Below are positions 1 to 7,431 of a stretch of 64,000 nt of DNA, one piece after another. The position numbers and the translations under genes were made by a program. Origin of the DNA: an uncultured Sphingomonas sp. (GTDB lineage Bacteria; Pseudomonadota; Alphaproteobacteria; Sphingomonadales; Sphingomonadaceae); contig NZ_CALMPA010000046.1 in the NCBI RefSeq assembly GCF_937871615.1, positions 248,001 through 312,000 on the forward strand. The letters run 5' to 3'. The notes below the pieces were generated by a model that saw nothing but the letters and a program-made list of their open reading frames with translations, was not told the DNA's origin and ran no database searches. Numbering within the stretch: the stretch's first letter is position 1; every line of letters starts with the position of its first letter.

Positions 1-274
1 CGATCTCCGCCGCTACCTCTTCGAGCGGTCGGAATGCCTGGCGGATCACGCGAAGCACAAGCACGGTAACGGGGATCATCAGAATCGCCACCGGCAGCGC
101 AACATGCTCAAGCATTTCGCGGCTGGCGCGCGCCATCGCCGCTTGCGCATCGAGATGGGCGAAGGTGAAACTGTAGAAGAAGACGACAGCAGCCAGCAGC
201 AGGAAGGTGCCGACCAGACCGATCAGGCCCAGGCCGCGTTTGAGGCGTCGCGATACGGATCGGCGATCGGTCAC
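1..274 (-). CDS. Sensor histidine kinase, N-terminal part (runs off the window edge)
   Basis: This is the first 91 codons of a membrane sensor kinase whose remainder lies outside the window. Reading from a GTG at 274, the protein has a basic N-terminus, a hydrophobic membrane helix (about residues 15-38), a short external loop and a second helix (about residues 60-77), followed by a HAMP-like start. The GTG overlaps the stop of the response regulator gene by 4 bp (GTGA), so the two are co-transcribed and probably form a cognate pair. The external loop is only about 20 residues, which suggests sensing within or near the membrane rather than through a large periplasmic domain. The kinase call rests on position and topology because the catalytic core is not visible. 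Confidence 0.72.
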   Translation of the reverse strand, partial: MTDRRSVSRRLKRGLGLIGLVGTFLLLAAVVFFYSFTFAHLDAQAAMARASREMLEHVALPVAILMIPVTVLVLRVIRQAFRPLEEVAAEI

Positions 275-948
275 GCGCCATTGTCCTTCAGCATATAGCC
301 AACGCCTCGAACGGTATGGAGCGCGCCGGTGACGTGGGCATCCTCCAGCTTGCGCCGCACCCGCGAGATCGTGGCCTCGATAGCATTGGGCGTCACAGGA
401 TCGCTGAAACTATAAAGGGCATTCTCAATCACGGCGCGATGCACGACCGTTCCCGCGTGCCGCATCAACAATTCCAGCAGATCGGCTTCGCGGCGCGACA
501 GATCGATCTCCTGATCGCCAGCGCGGGCGGTGCGGTTGGCGACGTCGAAATATAGTCGTCCTACCTCGATCACCGGCTGTATCCGCACGCCGGGGCGACG
601 TAGCAGCGCGCGGATGCGCGCTGCAAGTTCATCGATCTCGACCGGCTTCACGAGATAGTCATCCGCTCCGGCATCGAGGCCCGTGATGCGATCCTCCAAT
701 GCCCCGCGCGCGGTCAGCATGATCGCGGGCGGCATCTCGTGATATTTTCGGCGGCTCGTAAGCCAGTCGGTTCCGTCGCCATCGGGTAGCCCAAGGTCGA
801 GCACGATCGCGTCATAGGTTGCGCCGCCCATCGCATCCTCGGCCGCTGCAAGGCTATGGGCGACATCACACACGAAGTTCCGGCGCTGGAGGCCGTCTGC
901 GACCAGCGCTGCCATTCGCGCATTATCTTCGATGACGAGAAGACGCAT
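271..948 (-). CDS. OmpR/PhoB-family response regulator
   Basis: This is a two-domain transcriptional regulator of 225 residues. The N-terminal receiver has the acidic pair E7/D8, the phospho-acceptor D51 in VLDLGLPDGDG, T79 and K101. The C-terminal winged helix (about 125-222) has the usual GVGYML ending. The general type is QseB/PmrA/CzcR-like, and such proteins bind tandem direct repeats one helical turn apart. It is translationally coupled to the downstream sensor kinase gene. Three CTGACG-N5-CTGACG repeats upstream of neighbouring genes are its most obvious candidate targets. Its own upstream region has only a degenerate half-site on the minus strand near 1012-1015, so autoregulation is uncertain. 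Confidence 0.93.
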   Translation of the reverse strand: MRLLVIEDNARMAALVADGLQRRNFVCDVAHSLAAAEDAMGGATYDAIVLDLGLPDGDGTDWLTSRRKYHEMPPAIMLTARGALEDRITGLDAGADDYLVKPVEIDELAARIRALLRRPGVRIQPVIEVGRLYFDVANRTARAGDQEIDLSRREADLLELLMRHAGTVVHRAVIENALYSFSDPVTPNAIEATISRVRRKLEDAHVTGALHTVRGVGYMLKDNGA

Positions 949-1022
949 GAATCACTGGAACCTTCGAGGGAGATGATGATCGCTGGCCATGATCCGTTCT
1001 AGCAGGGGGCCGTCAGAAGTCT

Positions 1023-1712
1023 TCAATCCTTGTCCTCGTGATGTTCATGGGCGCCATCGCGCATATGCGGTGTGAACGCGGTCGGCTCGCTCCGAAGGAT
1101 CAGGATCACCGCCAGGATGATGGTGGCGCTGCCGACCAGCAGCGCAAGTGCTCCGGGCGCCCGCGCGTCACGAGTATCAGGATGAAGACCGGCTCTCTTG
1201 CGGCCGGTGACCATCGCGCGAACCAGATTTTCACGAGTGAGAAACGACATCAGGACAACGGCGCCGACATGGAGGGCGACGAGCGCCAGCAAGCCATAGG
1301 CAAGCGTTTCGTGGAAATCCTTGTCGAGCTTGTGCGCCGCGACGCTAACACCGCTCCAAAGGACGATTCCGGTCAGGCCAAGCAGGGCGAGGACGGCGAT
1401 CGCTCCGAGCGGATTGTGTCCGACGGAGCGTTCCGGACGGCCGGCGAACAGCTCGCGCACATGCGAGCCGATCGCCGTCGGTTTGATGAAACGCGCAAAG
1501 CGGGCATGTTCGCCGCCGACCAGGCCCCAGACCAAGCGAAACGCCAGCAGCACAGCGGCGCACCATCCTGCCACCATATGCCAACTGGCGATCGGGCTGT
1601 CGTCTTCGGACGATAGAAAAGCCACCAGAATGGCCAGAACGAGCAGCCAATGGAACAATCGCAGCGGCGCGTCCCAGACCTTCAACGTGTCCGCCTGAGC
1701 GAGATTTGTCAT
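1023..1712 (-). CDS. Cytochrome b561 / Ni-Fe hydrogenase-type b cytochrome
   Basis: This is a 229-residue membrane di-heme cytochrome b of the bacterial cytochrome b561 domain family. It has about five hydrophobic helices. Candidate heme histidines lie in RLFHWLL (first helix), SWHMVAGW (second helix) and the DFHETLAYG to ALHVGAV segment (fourth helix). The tail HMRDGAHEHHEDKD is histidine- and acid-rich and could bind metal. Family members shuttle electrons between quinol and a partner redox protein, and no partner gene is visible here. It is probably controlled by the CTGACG tandem repeat 40 bp upstream of the start. The ribosome-binding site GGAAGG lies in a predicted hairpin. Confidence 0.88.
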   Translation of the reverse strand: MTNLAQADTLKVWDAPLRLFHWLLVLAILVAFLSSEDDSPIASWHMVAGWCAAVLLAFRLVWGLVGGEHARFARFIKPTAIGSHVRELFAGRPERSVGHNPLGAIAVLALLGLTGIVLWSGVSVAAHKLDKDFHETLAYGLLALVALHVGAVVLMSFLTRENLVRAMVTGRKRAGLHPDTRDARAPGALALLVGSATIILAVILILRSEPTAFTPHMRDGAHEHHEDKD

Positions 1713-1721
1713 ACAATTCTT

Positions 1722-1737
1722 CCTTCCCGAAGGAAGG
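1722..1737 (-). promoter_or_regulatory. UUCG-tetraloop hairpin over the b561 ribosome-binding site
   Basis: On the minus strand the leader reads CCTTCC-TTCG-GGAAGG, a perfect 6-bp stem closed by a very stable C(UUCG)G tetraloop. The right arm, GGAAGG, is the Shine-Dalgarno sequence about 10 nt before the ATG at 1712. The structure could therefore limit translation of the cytochrome. The hairpin is seen directly; its role is inferred. Confidence 0.45.
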
Positions 1738-1751
1738 GCTAGGCAGATTGT

Positions 1752-1768
1752 CTGACCGAATCCTGACG
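1752..1768. promoter_or_regulatory. Tandem direct repeat site A (CTGACC-N5-CTGACG) before the b561 gene
   Basis: The plus strand reads CTGACCGAATCCTGACG, two half-sites repeated at 11 bp, centred about 48 bp upstream of the b561 start codon. The same architecture recurs at 2520-2536 and 6570-6586. An 11-bp direct repeat is the classic binding geometry of OmpR/PhoB-family regulators, and such a regulator is encoded less than 1 kb away. Confidence 0.6.
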
Positions 1769-1779
1769 AGAACGAGGGG

Positions 1780-2481
1780 CTATACGACCGTCCCGAACAG
1801 CCGCCCGATCCCTGCTGTTGCCGCCATGGCGAGCGCCCCCCAGAATGTCACCCGCAAGACCGAGCGCACCGGCTGCGCGCCACCGGCCCATGCGCCGAGC
1901 GTACCGAGCAGTATGAGGAACAGCAATGTCGCGGCGATCTCGATCGGCACGAGACTGGCGCGCGGCGCGACAGCGACCAGTGCCAGCGGCATGAGCGCGC
2001 CTGTACTGAAGGTCGCCGCGGAGGTGAGCGCCGCCTGGAGTGGACGGGCGGTCACGACTTCGGAAATGCCAAGTTCATCGCGCGCATGGGCGCCCAGCGC
2101 GTCGCTGGCCATAAGCTGATCAGCGACGCGAAGCGCCAAGTCCTTGTCGAGCCCGCGCGCCACGTAAATCTCGGCCAGTTCATTGCGCTCAAGGTCTGGT
2201 TGACCGGCCAACTCGCCGCCTTCTCGGGCGAGATCGGCTTTCTCCGTATCGGCCTGCGAACTCACCGACACATATTCCCCGGCGGCCATGGACATCGCGC
2301 CTGCGACCAGCGCTGCTGCGCCAGCCACCAATATCCCCGACTTTTCGGCGCCTGAAGCGGCAACGCCGACGATCAGGCTGGCCGTCGACACGATCCCGTC
2401 GTTGGCGCCGAGTACAGCGGCACGCAACCAACCGATGCGTGACACCGCATGACGCTCAGGATGGGTTCGCAATCTGCTCAT
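1780..2481 (-). CDS. VIT/CCC1-family metal transporter
   Basis: This is a 233-residue protein of the VIT1/CCC1 family, whose members move Fe(II) or Mn(II) across membranes. The signature GANDGIVSTASLIVGVAASG lies near residues 28-47 and MAAGEYVSVSSQADTEKADL around residues 75-95. A charged cytoplasmic helical segment (metal-binding region in family structures) follows, then three C-terminal hydrophobic helices. The ATG at 2481 is chosen because GCGAGGAC sits 5 nt upstream and because homologous text is repeated at 6510-6590. Family members in bacteria handle iron or manganese. Together with KatG and the MgtC-like protein this suggests a metal or oxidative stress cluster, which is an inference. 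Confidence 0.9.
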   Translation of the reverse strand: MSRLRTHPERHAVSRIGWLRAAVLGANDGIVSTASLIVGVAASGAEKSGILVAGAAALVAGAMSMAAGEYVSVSSQADTEKADLAREGGELAGQPDLERNELAEIYVARGLDKDLALRVADQLMASDALGAHARDELGISEVVTARPLQAALTSAATFSTGALMPLALVAVAPRASLVPIEIAATLLFLILLGTLGAWAGGAQPVRSVLRVTFWGALAMAATAGIGRLFGTVV

Positions 2482-2519
2482 AATGTCCTCGCAAAGCATA
2501 GGGTGGTTGTCAGCCTTTT

Positions 2520-2536
2520 CTGACGAAACCCTGACG
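2520..2536. promoter_or_regulatory. Tandem direct repeat site B (CTGACG-N5-CTGACG) before the VIT gene
   Basis: The plus strand reads CTGACGAAACCCTGACG, with two identical 6-bp half-sites 11 bp apart. The site starts 39 bp upstream of the VIT start codon. On the minus strand a possible -10 box, TATGCT (2495-2500), follows 19 bp later, so the site would cover the -35 region, as expected for an activator of the OmpR family. Confidence 0.65.
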
Positions 2537-2679
2537 GCCGGCATCGCGCACTGGCATGGATGATATAGACCGCCGGCGCGGCAGCCCTGGCCGCCATCTC
2601 ACCGGGGCCGCGGCTCTCGTTTGACTGGCGCTGGGAAGTGCGCGCGCATGGACCAACCCCTCCGACGTGGTGCATTGTG

Positions 2680-3915
2680 TCAGCCAACAAAGACCGTCAG
2701 CCATGCCGCGCCGATGATCAGTAACTGGGCTGGAATGACACGGGCGGCAAAGGCGCGCGTTCCCACCGTTGCGGAAAAGAAAATCTTGGCGAGGGTACTG
2801 GTGGTGCAGGCGGTCAGGATAGGAAGGATGGCTTGCGGCGCGGCCATCGTGCCGTCGGCGACCTGTGCCGCTAATGAAATCACCGCGGCATGAACGTCCA
2901 GCACCCCGCCGATCGCGGCTACGGCGATAAGCCCAGCATCCCCGAACCAGGCTCTGAGGGCCGCTGCGGACATCAGCATGATCGCCACCGTGGCGGCAAA
3001 GGTCAGTGCCATCAGCAGATTGAAGGACCTGCTCATTCTCGGCGGTTCAGCCGTAACCTCGCGCCAGGCCGCGAGGGTCAACCATCCGCCCGACAAAAGT
3101 GCGGCCAGTCCGGCTGCGCCCACCGGCAGGATGGTAGCAAGAAAGGTACGATGGTCCGTTGCCTCGATCACCACGGCCATCTGCGCATAATTGGCGACGG
3201 TCGATAGAACCGCCGCTGCCGCACCCGCCGCGGCGGAGGCGGGATTGGCGCGAACCCAGGCACCCATGGCCCCGATAGTTGCCGAGCTGGAAACGAGCCC
3301 CGAGATGAGGCCTAGTGCGGGCACCCCCAGGCGCGCACCCAATAGCCGCGTCGCCACCTGGCCCAGCGCGTTGATCCCGAGGATCATGACAACGACCATC
3401 CAGATCGAATGCGGATTGAGCGCGTCGAATGGCCCCATCTGCCGGTCCGGCAACATCGGCAGCACGATCAGCGTGGCGCCGGCGATCAGCAGGATATCCG
3501 CAATCTCGTCCGCGCTGATCGTCTGTCCGACGAAGCGATGGAGCGGATCGCGGGCTGCCAGCACGATCGCGATCAGCACCGCAAGAGCCCCCGCCAGCAA
3601 CGGCGCAGTTACGGCAAGCGCCCCAAGCAGCGTAGTGGCGACGAGGCTAACTTCCGTGGTGATGCCGGGGTCGGTTGTATTGCGCCTGCGCCAACTGCTC
3701 AGCAGGGCCAGCGCGGTCATGCACAGCATCACGATCGCGATCATCCACTGCTGCGGCATCAGAGCTGCACCACAGCCCAGTAAGGCAGCGATCGTGAAGG
3801 TGCGCAGCCCCGCTGCGGCCGGACGGTGGACCTTGCGCCGCTCGCGCTCCGCTCCGATCAACAGGCCGATGCCCAGCGCAACCGGGAGGTGGTGAATGAG
3901 GCCGACGTCGTCCAT
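2680..3915 (-). CDS. MgtC/SapB and DUF4010 membrane protein
   Basis: This is a 411-residue integral membrane protein. The N-terminal 140 residues match the MgtC/SapB fold (GIGLLIGAERERR near residues 16-28, then GLRTFTIAALLGCGAAL). The C-terminal part is the DUF4010 domain, with LVSSSATIGAMGAW near residue 210 and a glycine- and alanine-rich helix bundle. MgtC proteins are linked to Mg2+ limitation and ATP synthase control in other bacteria, but the function of the DUF4010 fusion is not established. It stands alone between the VIT gene and katG, on the same strand. The start at 3915 has only a weak GGAG about 14 nt upstream. Confidence 0.87.
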   Translation of the reverse strand: MDDVGLIHHLPVALGIGLLIGAERERRKVHRPAAAGLRTFTIAALLGCGAALMPQQWMIAIVMLCMTALALLSSWRRRNTTDPGITTEVSLVATTLLGALAVTAPLLAGALAVLIAIVLAARDPLHRFVGQTISADEIADILLIAGATLIVLPMLPDRQMGPFDALNPHSIWMVVVMILGINALGQVATRLLGARLGVPALGLISGLVSSSATIGAMGAWVRANPASAAAGAAAAVLSTVANYAQMAVVIEATDHRTFLATILPVGAAGLAALLSGGWLTLAAWREVTAEPPRMSRSFNLLMALTFAATVAIMLMSAAALRAWFGDAGLIAVAAIGGVLDVHAAVISLAAQVADGTMAAPQAILPILTACTTSTLAKIFFSATVGTRAFAARVIPAQLLIIGAAWLTVFVG

Positions 3916-4032
3916 GGACAGGGTTCTGTGCTCCTACGCGCCGAGCTAGAGGCAAGCACTTCAAAACCCCTCGCCACGATGCACTGACAATCAACTCGGA
4001 CCACTCGGTGGCGGCTGGCCACGGGAGGATCG

Positions 4033-4067
4033 GGAGCGGCGGCTCCAGGGGGCAACGCCGCCGCTCC
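4033..4067. terminator. GC-rich hairpin between katG and the MgtC-like gene
   Basis: GGAGCGGCGGC (4033-4043) pairs perfectly with GCCGCCGCTCC (4057-4067), an 11-bp stem with a 13-nt loop just downstream of the katG stop. No T-run follows on the minus strand, so it may be a Rho-assisted terminator or an mRNA 3' stabiliser. Confidence 0.5.
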
Positions 4068-4094
4068 ACGTCCAACCAATAGCTAGAAGGTCGC

Positions 4095-6296
4095 CTAACT
4101 ACGGTCGGCGTTCATGACCTTGGTCCAGGCCCGCACGAAGTCGTCCACAAACTTCTGCTTCGCATCGTCCGAGGCATAGACTTCGGACACCGCGCGCAGC
4201 TCTGAATTGGAGCCGAACACGAGATCGACCGGGGTGGCCGTCCACTTCGCGGCGCCGGACGCGCGGTCCTTGCCTTCGTAGAGCCCCGGCGAGCCGACCG
4301 ACTTCACCCAGACCGTGTTCATCGACAGCAGGTTGACAAAGAAGTCGTTGGACAGGTTGCCGGGGCGAGCGGTGAAGACACCATGTCGAGTGTTTCCGGC
4401 ATTGGCGCCGAGCGAGCGCATACCACCGACGAGCACCGTCATTTCGGCGACCGTCAGGCCAAGGCTATCGGCCTTGTCGACCAGCGATTCAGCCGGGCCG
4501 AGATCGGCCCTAGCCGAATAGTAGTTGCGGAATCCATCGGCCTTCGGTTCGAGGAAGGCGAAGGAGGCAACGTCGGTCTGTGTCTGCAATGCATCGACCC
4601 GGCCCGGCGTGAAGGGGACCGAAACCCGCTGTCCTGCCCGATCCGCCGCCTGCTCGACAGCGGTGTTCCCGCCCAGCACGATGAGATCAGCCAGCGACAC
4701 TTGCTTACCGTCCTTGCGGCCCTTGATGAAGTCCGCCTGGATGCGCGTGTAAGCCGCCAGCACCTTCTTCAGCTCTGCCGGATCGTTGACCACCCAATTG
4801 CGTTGCGGGTCGAGGCCGACGCGAGCGCCATTGGCGCCACCGCGGCCATCTGTGTCCCGGTAGGTCGAGGCCGAGGCCCAAGCCGCACGCACCAGTTCGC
4901 CGGTGGAGAGGCCGGAAGCGACGATCTTGGCCTTGAGCTGCGCGACGTCGTTGTTGTCGATCATCGCATAGTCAGCCTTGGGCAGCGGGTCTTGCCAGAC
5001 GAAGGTCTGGTTCGGGACGTCCTTTCCGAGATAGCGGGTCTGCGGCCCGACGTCGCGGTGGGTCAGCTTGAACCAGGCGCGAGCGAAGGCGACGGCGAAT
5101 TCTTCCGGATGCTCGCGCCAGCGCGAGGTGATCTTCCGGAAGCCCGGATCTTCCCGCATCGCGATGTCGGTGGTGAACATGATCGGCGCGTGCGTTTTGC
5201 CCGCGACATGGGCGTCGGGCACCAGGGCCGTCGCTGCCGGGTCGCTGGGCACCCACTGCACCGCGCCGGCGGGGCTCTTGGTCTTCACCCAGGTGAAGCC
5301 GTAGAGGTTGTCGAGATACTGCGTGGTGAAGGTGATCGGATTGGCCGACCATGCGCCTTCCAGGCCGCTGGAGACCGTATCTTCCGCATTGCCCTTACCG
5401 CATTTGTTGGCCCAGCCGAGGCCCTGCTGTTCGATCGGCGCGACGCCGGGATCGCCGCCGACGCAATCATCGGGTTTATGCGCGCCATGCGCTTTGCCGA
5501 AGGTATGGCCACCAGCGATCAGCGCGGCGGTTTCCTCGTCGCTCATTGCCATGGCTCCGAAGGCACGGCGAATATCAGCCGCCGCCGCCAACGGATCGGG
5601 ATTACCGCTCGGACCTTCGGGATTGACGTAGATAAGACCCATCTGTGTCGCTGCCAGCGGTCCGCGAAGATTACCCTTCTCGTCCCGCCGTTCGTCCATC
5701 ATCATCTTGGTTTCCGGTCCCCAGAAGACGAGGTCCGGCTGCCAGGCATCGACGCGGCCGCCCGCGAAGCCGATGGTCTTGAAGCCCATATCCTCTAGGG
5801 CGACGTTGCCGGTCAGAACCATCAGGTCGCCCCAGGAGAGCTTGCGGCCATATTTCTGCTTGATCGGCCAGATTAGCCGGCGCGCCTTGTCGAGGCTCAC
5901 ATTGTCGGGCCAGCTATTCAGCGGCTCGAAACGCTGCTCGCCACCACCGGCGCCGCCGCGGCCGTCCCCGGTGCGATAGGTGCCCGCACCATGCCAGGCC
6001 ATGCGGATGAAGAAGGGGCCATAATGCCCATAATCCGCAGGCCACCACGGCTGCGAAGTGGTCAAAACCTTGCGGATGTCGGCTTTGACCGCATCGAGAT
6101 CAAGCGAGGCGAATTCCTTCGCATAGTCATAGTCCGCACCATAGGGATTGGATTGCGCTTCGTGCTGACGCAACGACCTCAGATCGAGGCTTTTGGGATA
6201 CCATTCCTTGGCCGTCGGTGCCGCGCTTTGGGCGAAGGCGGCCGGCGAGATCGCCATGACGGCTATCGCCAATAAAGATATTGTTGTCCTACGCAT
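4095..6296 (-). CDS. katG: Catalase-peroxidase KatG with a signal peptide (periplasmic)
   Basis: This heme enzyme breaks down H2O2 by catalase and peroxidase activity. It has 733 residues, the normal family length plus a leader. The distal triad is R98/W101/H102 in [12 protein letters not shown]. The Tyr ([10 protein letters not shown]) and Met ([11 protein letters not shown]) of the Met-Tyr-Trp cross-link are present. The proximal His is in [14 protein letters not shown]. The second, non-heme half is complete. The ATG at 6296 follows AGGAGGAC by 5 nt and starts a clear signal peptide ([21 protein letters not shown], cleavage near residue 22). The enzyme should therefore act in the periplasm, like KatP of some enterobacteria, unlike the usual cytosolic KatG. 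Confidence 0.96.
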   Translation of the reverse strand: MRRTTISLLAIAVMAISPAAFAQSAAPTAKEWYPKSLDLRSLRQHEAQSNPYGADYDYAKEFASLDLDAVKADIRKVLTTSQPWWPADYGHYGPFFIRMAWHGAGTYRTGDGRGGAGGGEQRFEPLNSWPDNVSLDKARRLIWPIKQKYGRKLSWGDLMVLTGNVALEDMGFKTIGFAGGRVDAWQPDLVFWGPETKMMMDERRDEKGNLRGPLAATQMGLIYVNPEGPSGNPDPLAAAADIRRAFGAMAMSDEETAALIAGGHTFGKAHGAHKPDDCVGGDPGVAPIEQQGLGWANKCGKGNAEDTVSSGLEGAWSANPITFTTQYLDNLYGFTWVKTKSPAGAVQWVPSDPAATALVPDAHVAGKTHAPIMFTTDIAMREDPGFRKITSRWREHPEEFAVAFARAWFKLTHRDVGPQTRYLGKDVPNQTFVWQDPLPKADYAMIDNNDVAQLKAKIVASGLSTGELVRAAWASASTYRDTDGRGGANGARVGLDPQRNWVVNDPAELKKVLAAYTRIQADFIKGRKDGKQVSLADLIVLGGNTAVEQAADRAGQRVSVPFTPGRVDALQTQTDVASFAFLEPKADGFRNYYSARADLGPAESLVDKADSLGLTVAEMTVLVGGMRSLGANAGNTRHGVFTARPGNLSNDFFVNLLSMNTVWVKSVGSPGLYEGKDRASGAAKWTATPVDLVFGSNSELRAVSEVYASDDAKQKFVDDFVRAWTKVMNADRS

Positions 6297-6346
6297 TATG
6301 TCCTCCTGTTGTGGTTGAAGAAGTGGGAGTCCCGTGGACGGTTGGG

Positions 6347-6382
6347 CCGCCCGTGCCGCCCGTGCCGCCCGTGCCGCCCGTG
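6347..6382. repeat. 9-bp tandem repeat, four copies, in the katG upstream region
   Basis: Four exact copies of CCGCCCGTG run head to tail and a partial fifth follows. They lie 51-86 bp upstream of the katG start, between a cytochrome c remnant and the gene. Such a short exact repeat is prone to slippage and could alter promoter spacing. Confidence 0.85.
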
Positions 6383-6443
6383 CCGCACGACAGCAGGCGC
6401 CGCCATACAAAATCGGAATTAGGGGAGGGGATGACGCGACCGT

Positions 6444-6503
6444 TCATTGGGCCGGGGATTTCAGGTAGGCGGTCAGCGCCGCGCGATCGGCGGGTTTCGA
6501 CGG
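6444..6503 (-). pseudogene. C-terminal remnant of a c-type cytochrome (or cytochrome c peroxidase)
   Basis: On the minus strand the frame PSKPADRAALTAYLKSPAQ-stop is the typical last helix of class I or di-heme cytochromes c (x-ADRAALxAYLKS). No CxxCH heme motif or start precedes it, because the reading frame meets tandem stops near 6533. Only the tail of the gene remains. It abuts the duplicated VIT-type leader without an insertion sequence. Confidence 0.5.
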
Positions 6504-6509
6504 ACCTAT

Positions 6510-6531
6510 GATGGGATCGCAGTTTGCTCAT
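6510..6531 (-). pseudogene. Remnant start of a second VIT-type gene (first codons only)
   Basis: The text from 6511 to 6586 aligns without gaps to 2461-2536, about 57 of 76 bases identical by eye. It covers the first codons (MSKLRSH here, MSRLRTH in the intact gene), the ribosome-binding site and the CTGACG repeat. Similarity stops after about seven codons, where the cytochrome c remnant begins. I read this as a VIT paralogue whose body was lost. Confidence 0.55.
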
Positions 6532-6569
6532 CATGTCCTCACAAGGCGGCATGGGGATTCCAAACTTTC

Positions 6570-6586
6570 CTGACGGAACCCTGACG
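6570..6586. promoter_or_regulatory. Tandem direct repeat site C (CTGACG-N5-CTGACG)
   Basis: The plus strand reads CTGACGGAACCCTGACG. It starts 39 bp upstream of the orphan VIT-type start codon at 6531, the same distance as site B. It could also influence the DedA-like gene starting at 6692 on the plus strand. Retention after loss of the gene body makes it a possible decoy site. Confidence 0.6.
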
Positions 6587-6658
6587 AGCCGTATCGTTCA
6601 ATCATGTGGGCAACATTCGGGATGTAAGCCGACTTCTTGTCGGTCAGCATCGGAGCTT

Positions 6659-6681
6659 GAATTGGCGGGGATTGCCAATTC
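6659..6681. promoter_or_regulatory. Perfect inverted repeat before the DedA-like gene
   Basis: GAATTGGC (6659-6666) and GCCAATTC (6674-6681) form a perfect 8-bp dyad with a 7-bp spacer, ending 10 bp before the ATG at 6692. The dyad would suit a dimeric repressor (for example ArsR or LysR type) or an mRNA hairpin over the ribosome-binding region. No regulator gene for it is visible. Confidence 0.4.
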
Positions 6682-6691
6682 TAGCCGGATC

Positions 6692-7135
6692 ATGACTTCC
6701 TTCCTCCTCTTGTTCCTGATCGTTTTGGGCATCAACCTCCTGCCTGCCTTCGGACCACCCACCTGGTCGATCATCGTCTTCTATGGTCTAAACAGTGATC
6801 TGCCGATCGCATCGATCGTCATCGTTAGCGCGCTTGCCGCCGCCTTGGGGCGGCTGTTGCTCGCCCATAGCTTCCGGTTTCTCGGCGGCCGCCTACCGGA
6901 AAAACAGAAGCGCAATCTCGGCGCTGCGCGCGAAGCGCTAGAAGCGCGGCCGCGCAATATGATCCTCGGGCTTGGTTTGTTTGCTCTGTCGCCCTTGCCA
7001 TCAGCGCAATTGTTTGCCGCGGCGGGACTGGCAAAGGTACGCCTTCTTCACTTCACTGCCGCGTTTTTCGCAGGCCGCCTCGTCTCCTATTCGATCTACG
7101 CGGCGACCGCTAAGGGGCGCGTGCCATCGGACTAG
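6692..7135 (+). CDS. DedA/VTT-like small membrane protein, C-terminally truncated
   Basis: This is a 147-residue hydrophobic protein beginning with a membrane segment ([22 protein letters not shown]). It continues with a second helix ([21 protein letters not shown]), a charged loop and [37 protein letters not shown]. The [12 protein letters not shown] segment and the following helix resemble the VTT/DedA core. The reading frame ends with GRVPSD at a junction with YeeE-type coding sequence in another frame. Relatives I recall run about 40 residues further, so the last helix is probably lost. The start has only a weak ribosome-binding site. Confidence 0.6.
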   Translation: MTSFLLLFLIVLGINLLPAFGPPTWSIIVFYGLNSDLPIASIVIVSALAAALGRLLLAHSFRFLGGRLPEKQKRNLGAAREALEARPRNMILGLGLFALSPLPSAQLFAAAGLAKVRLLHFTAAFFAGRLVSYSIYAATAKGRVPSD

Positions 7136-7431
7136 CCGACAACGGCGCGCCGCGTGGAATCGCGACCGCGTTCATCCTCGGCCTGCCGCTCGGCGCGCTG
7201 ATCGTTTCGCTGCGGGGGGCTATCGACGCCAGCTTTCCCGGACCCAGCCTGCTCGTGGTCGCTGGTCTTCTGGTCGGCTTCGGCACGCGTCTCGGTTCGG
7301 GTTGCACCAGCGGTCACGGCGTCTGCGGGGTCTCGCGCCTGTCGCTGCGCTCTGTGCTTGCGACTGCTCTTTTCATGGCCAGCGGCTTTGCCACGGTCGC
7401 CATCATGCGTTTGGCCGGTTGGGTCGCATGA
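7114..7431 (+). pseudogene. YeeE/YedE-family (sulfur transport) protein, N-terminus missing
   Basis: The frame opens directly after a TAA at 7111 and has no start codon before about residue 87. From 7150 it reads [16 protein letters not shown], then [35 protein letters not shown], then a last helix. The [12 protein letters not shown] motif, with its conserved cysteine, is diagnostic of YeeE/YedE (DUF395) proteins, which import thiosulfate or related sulfur species. The first half is missing and is replaced by the DedA-like gene. The stop overlaps the next start (ATGA). Confidence 0.7.
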
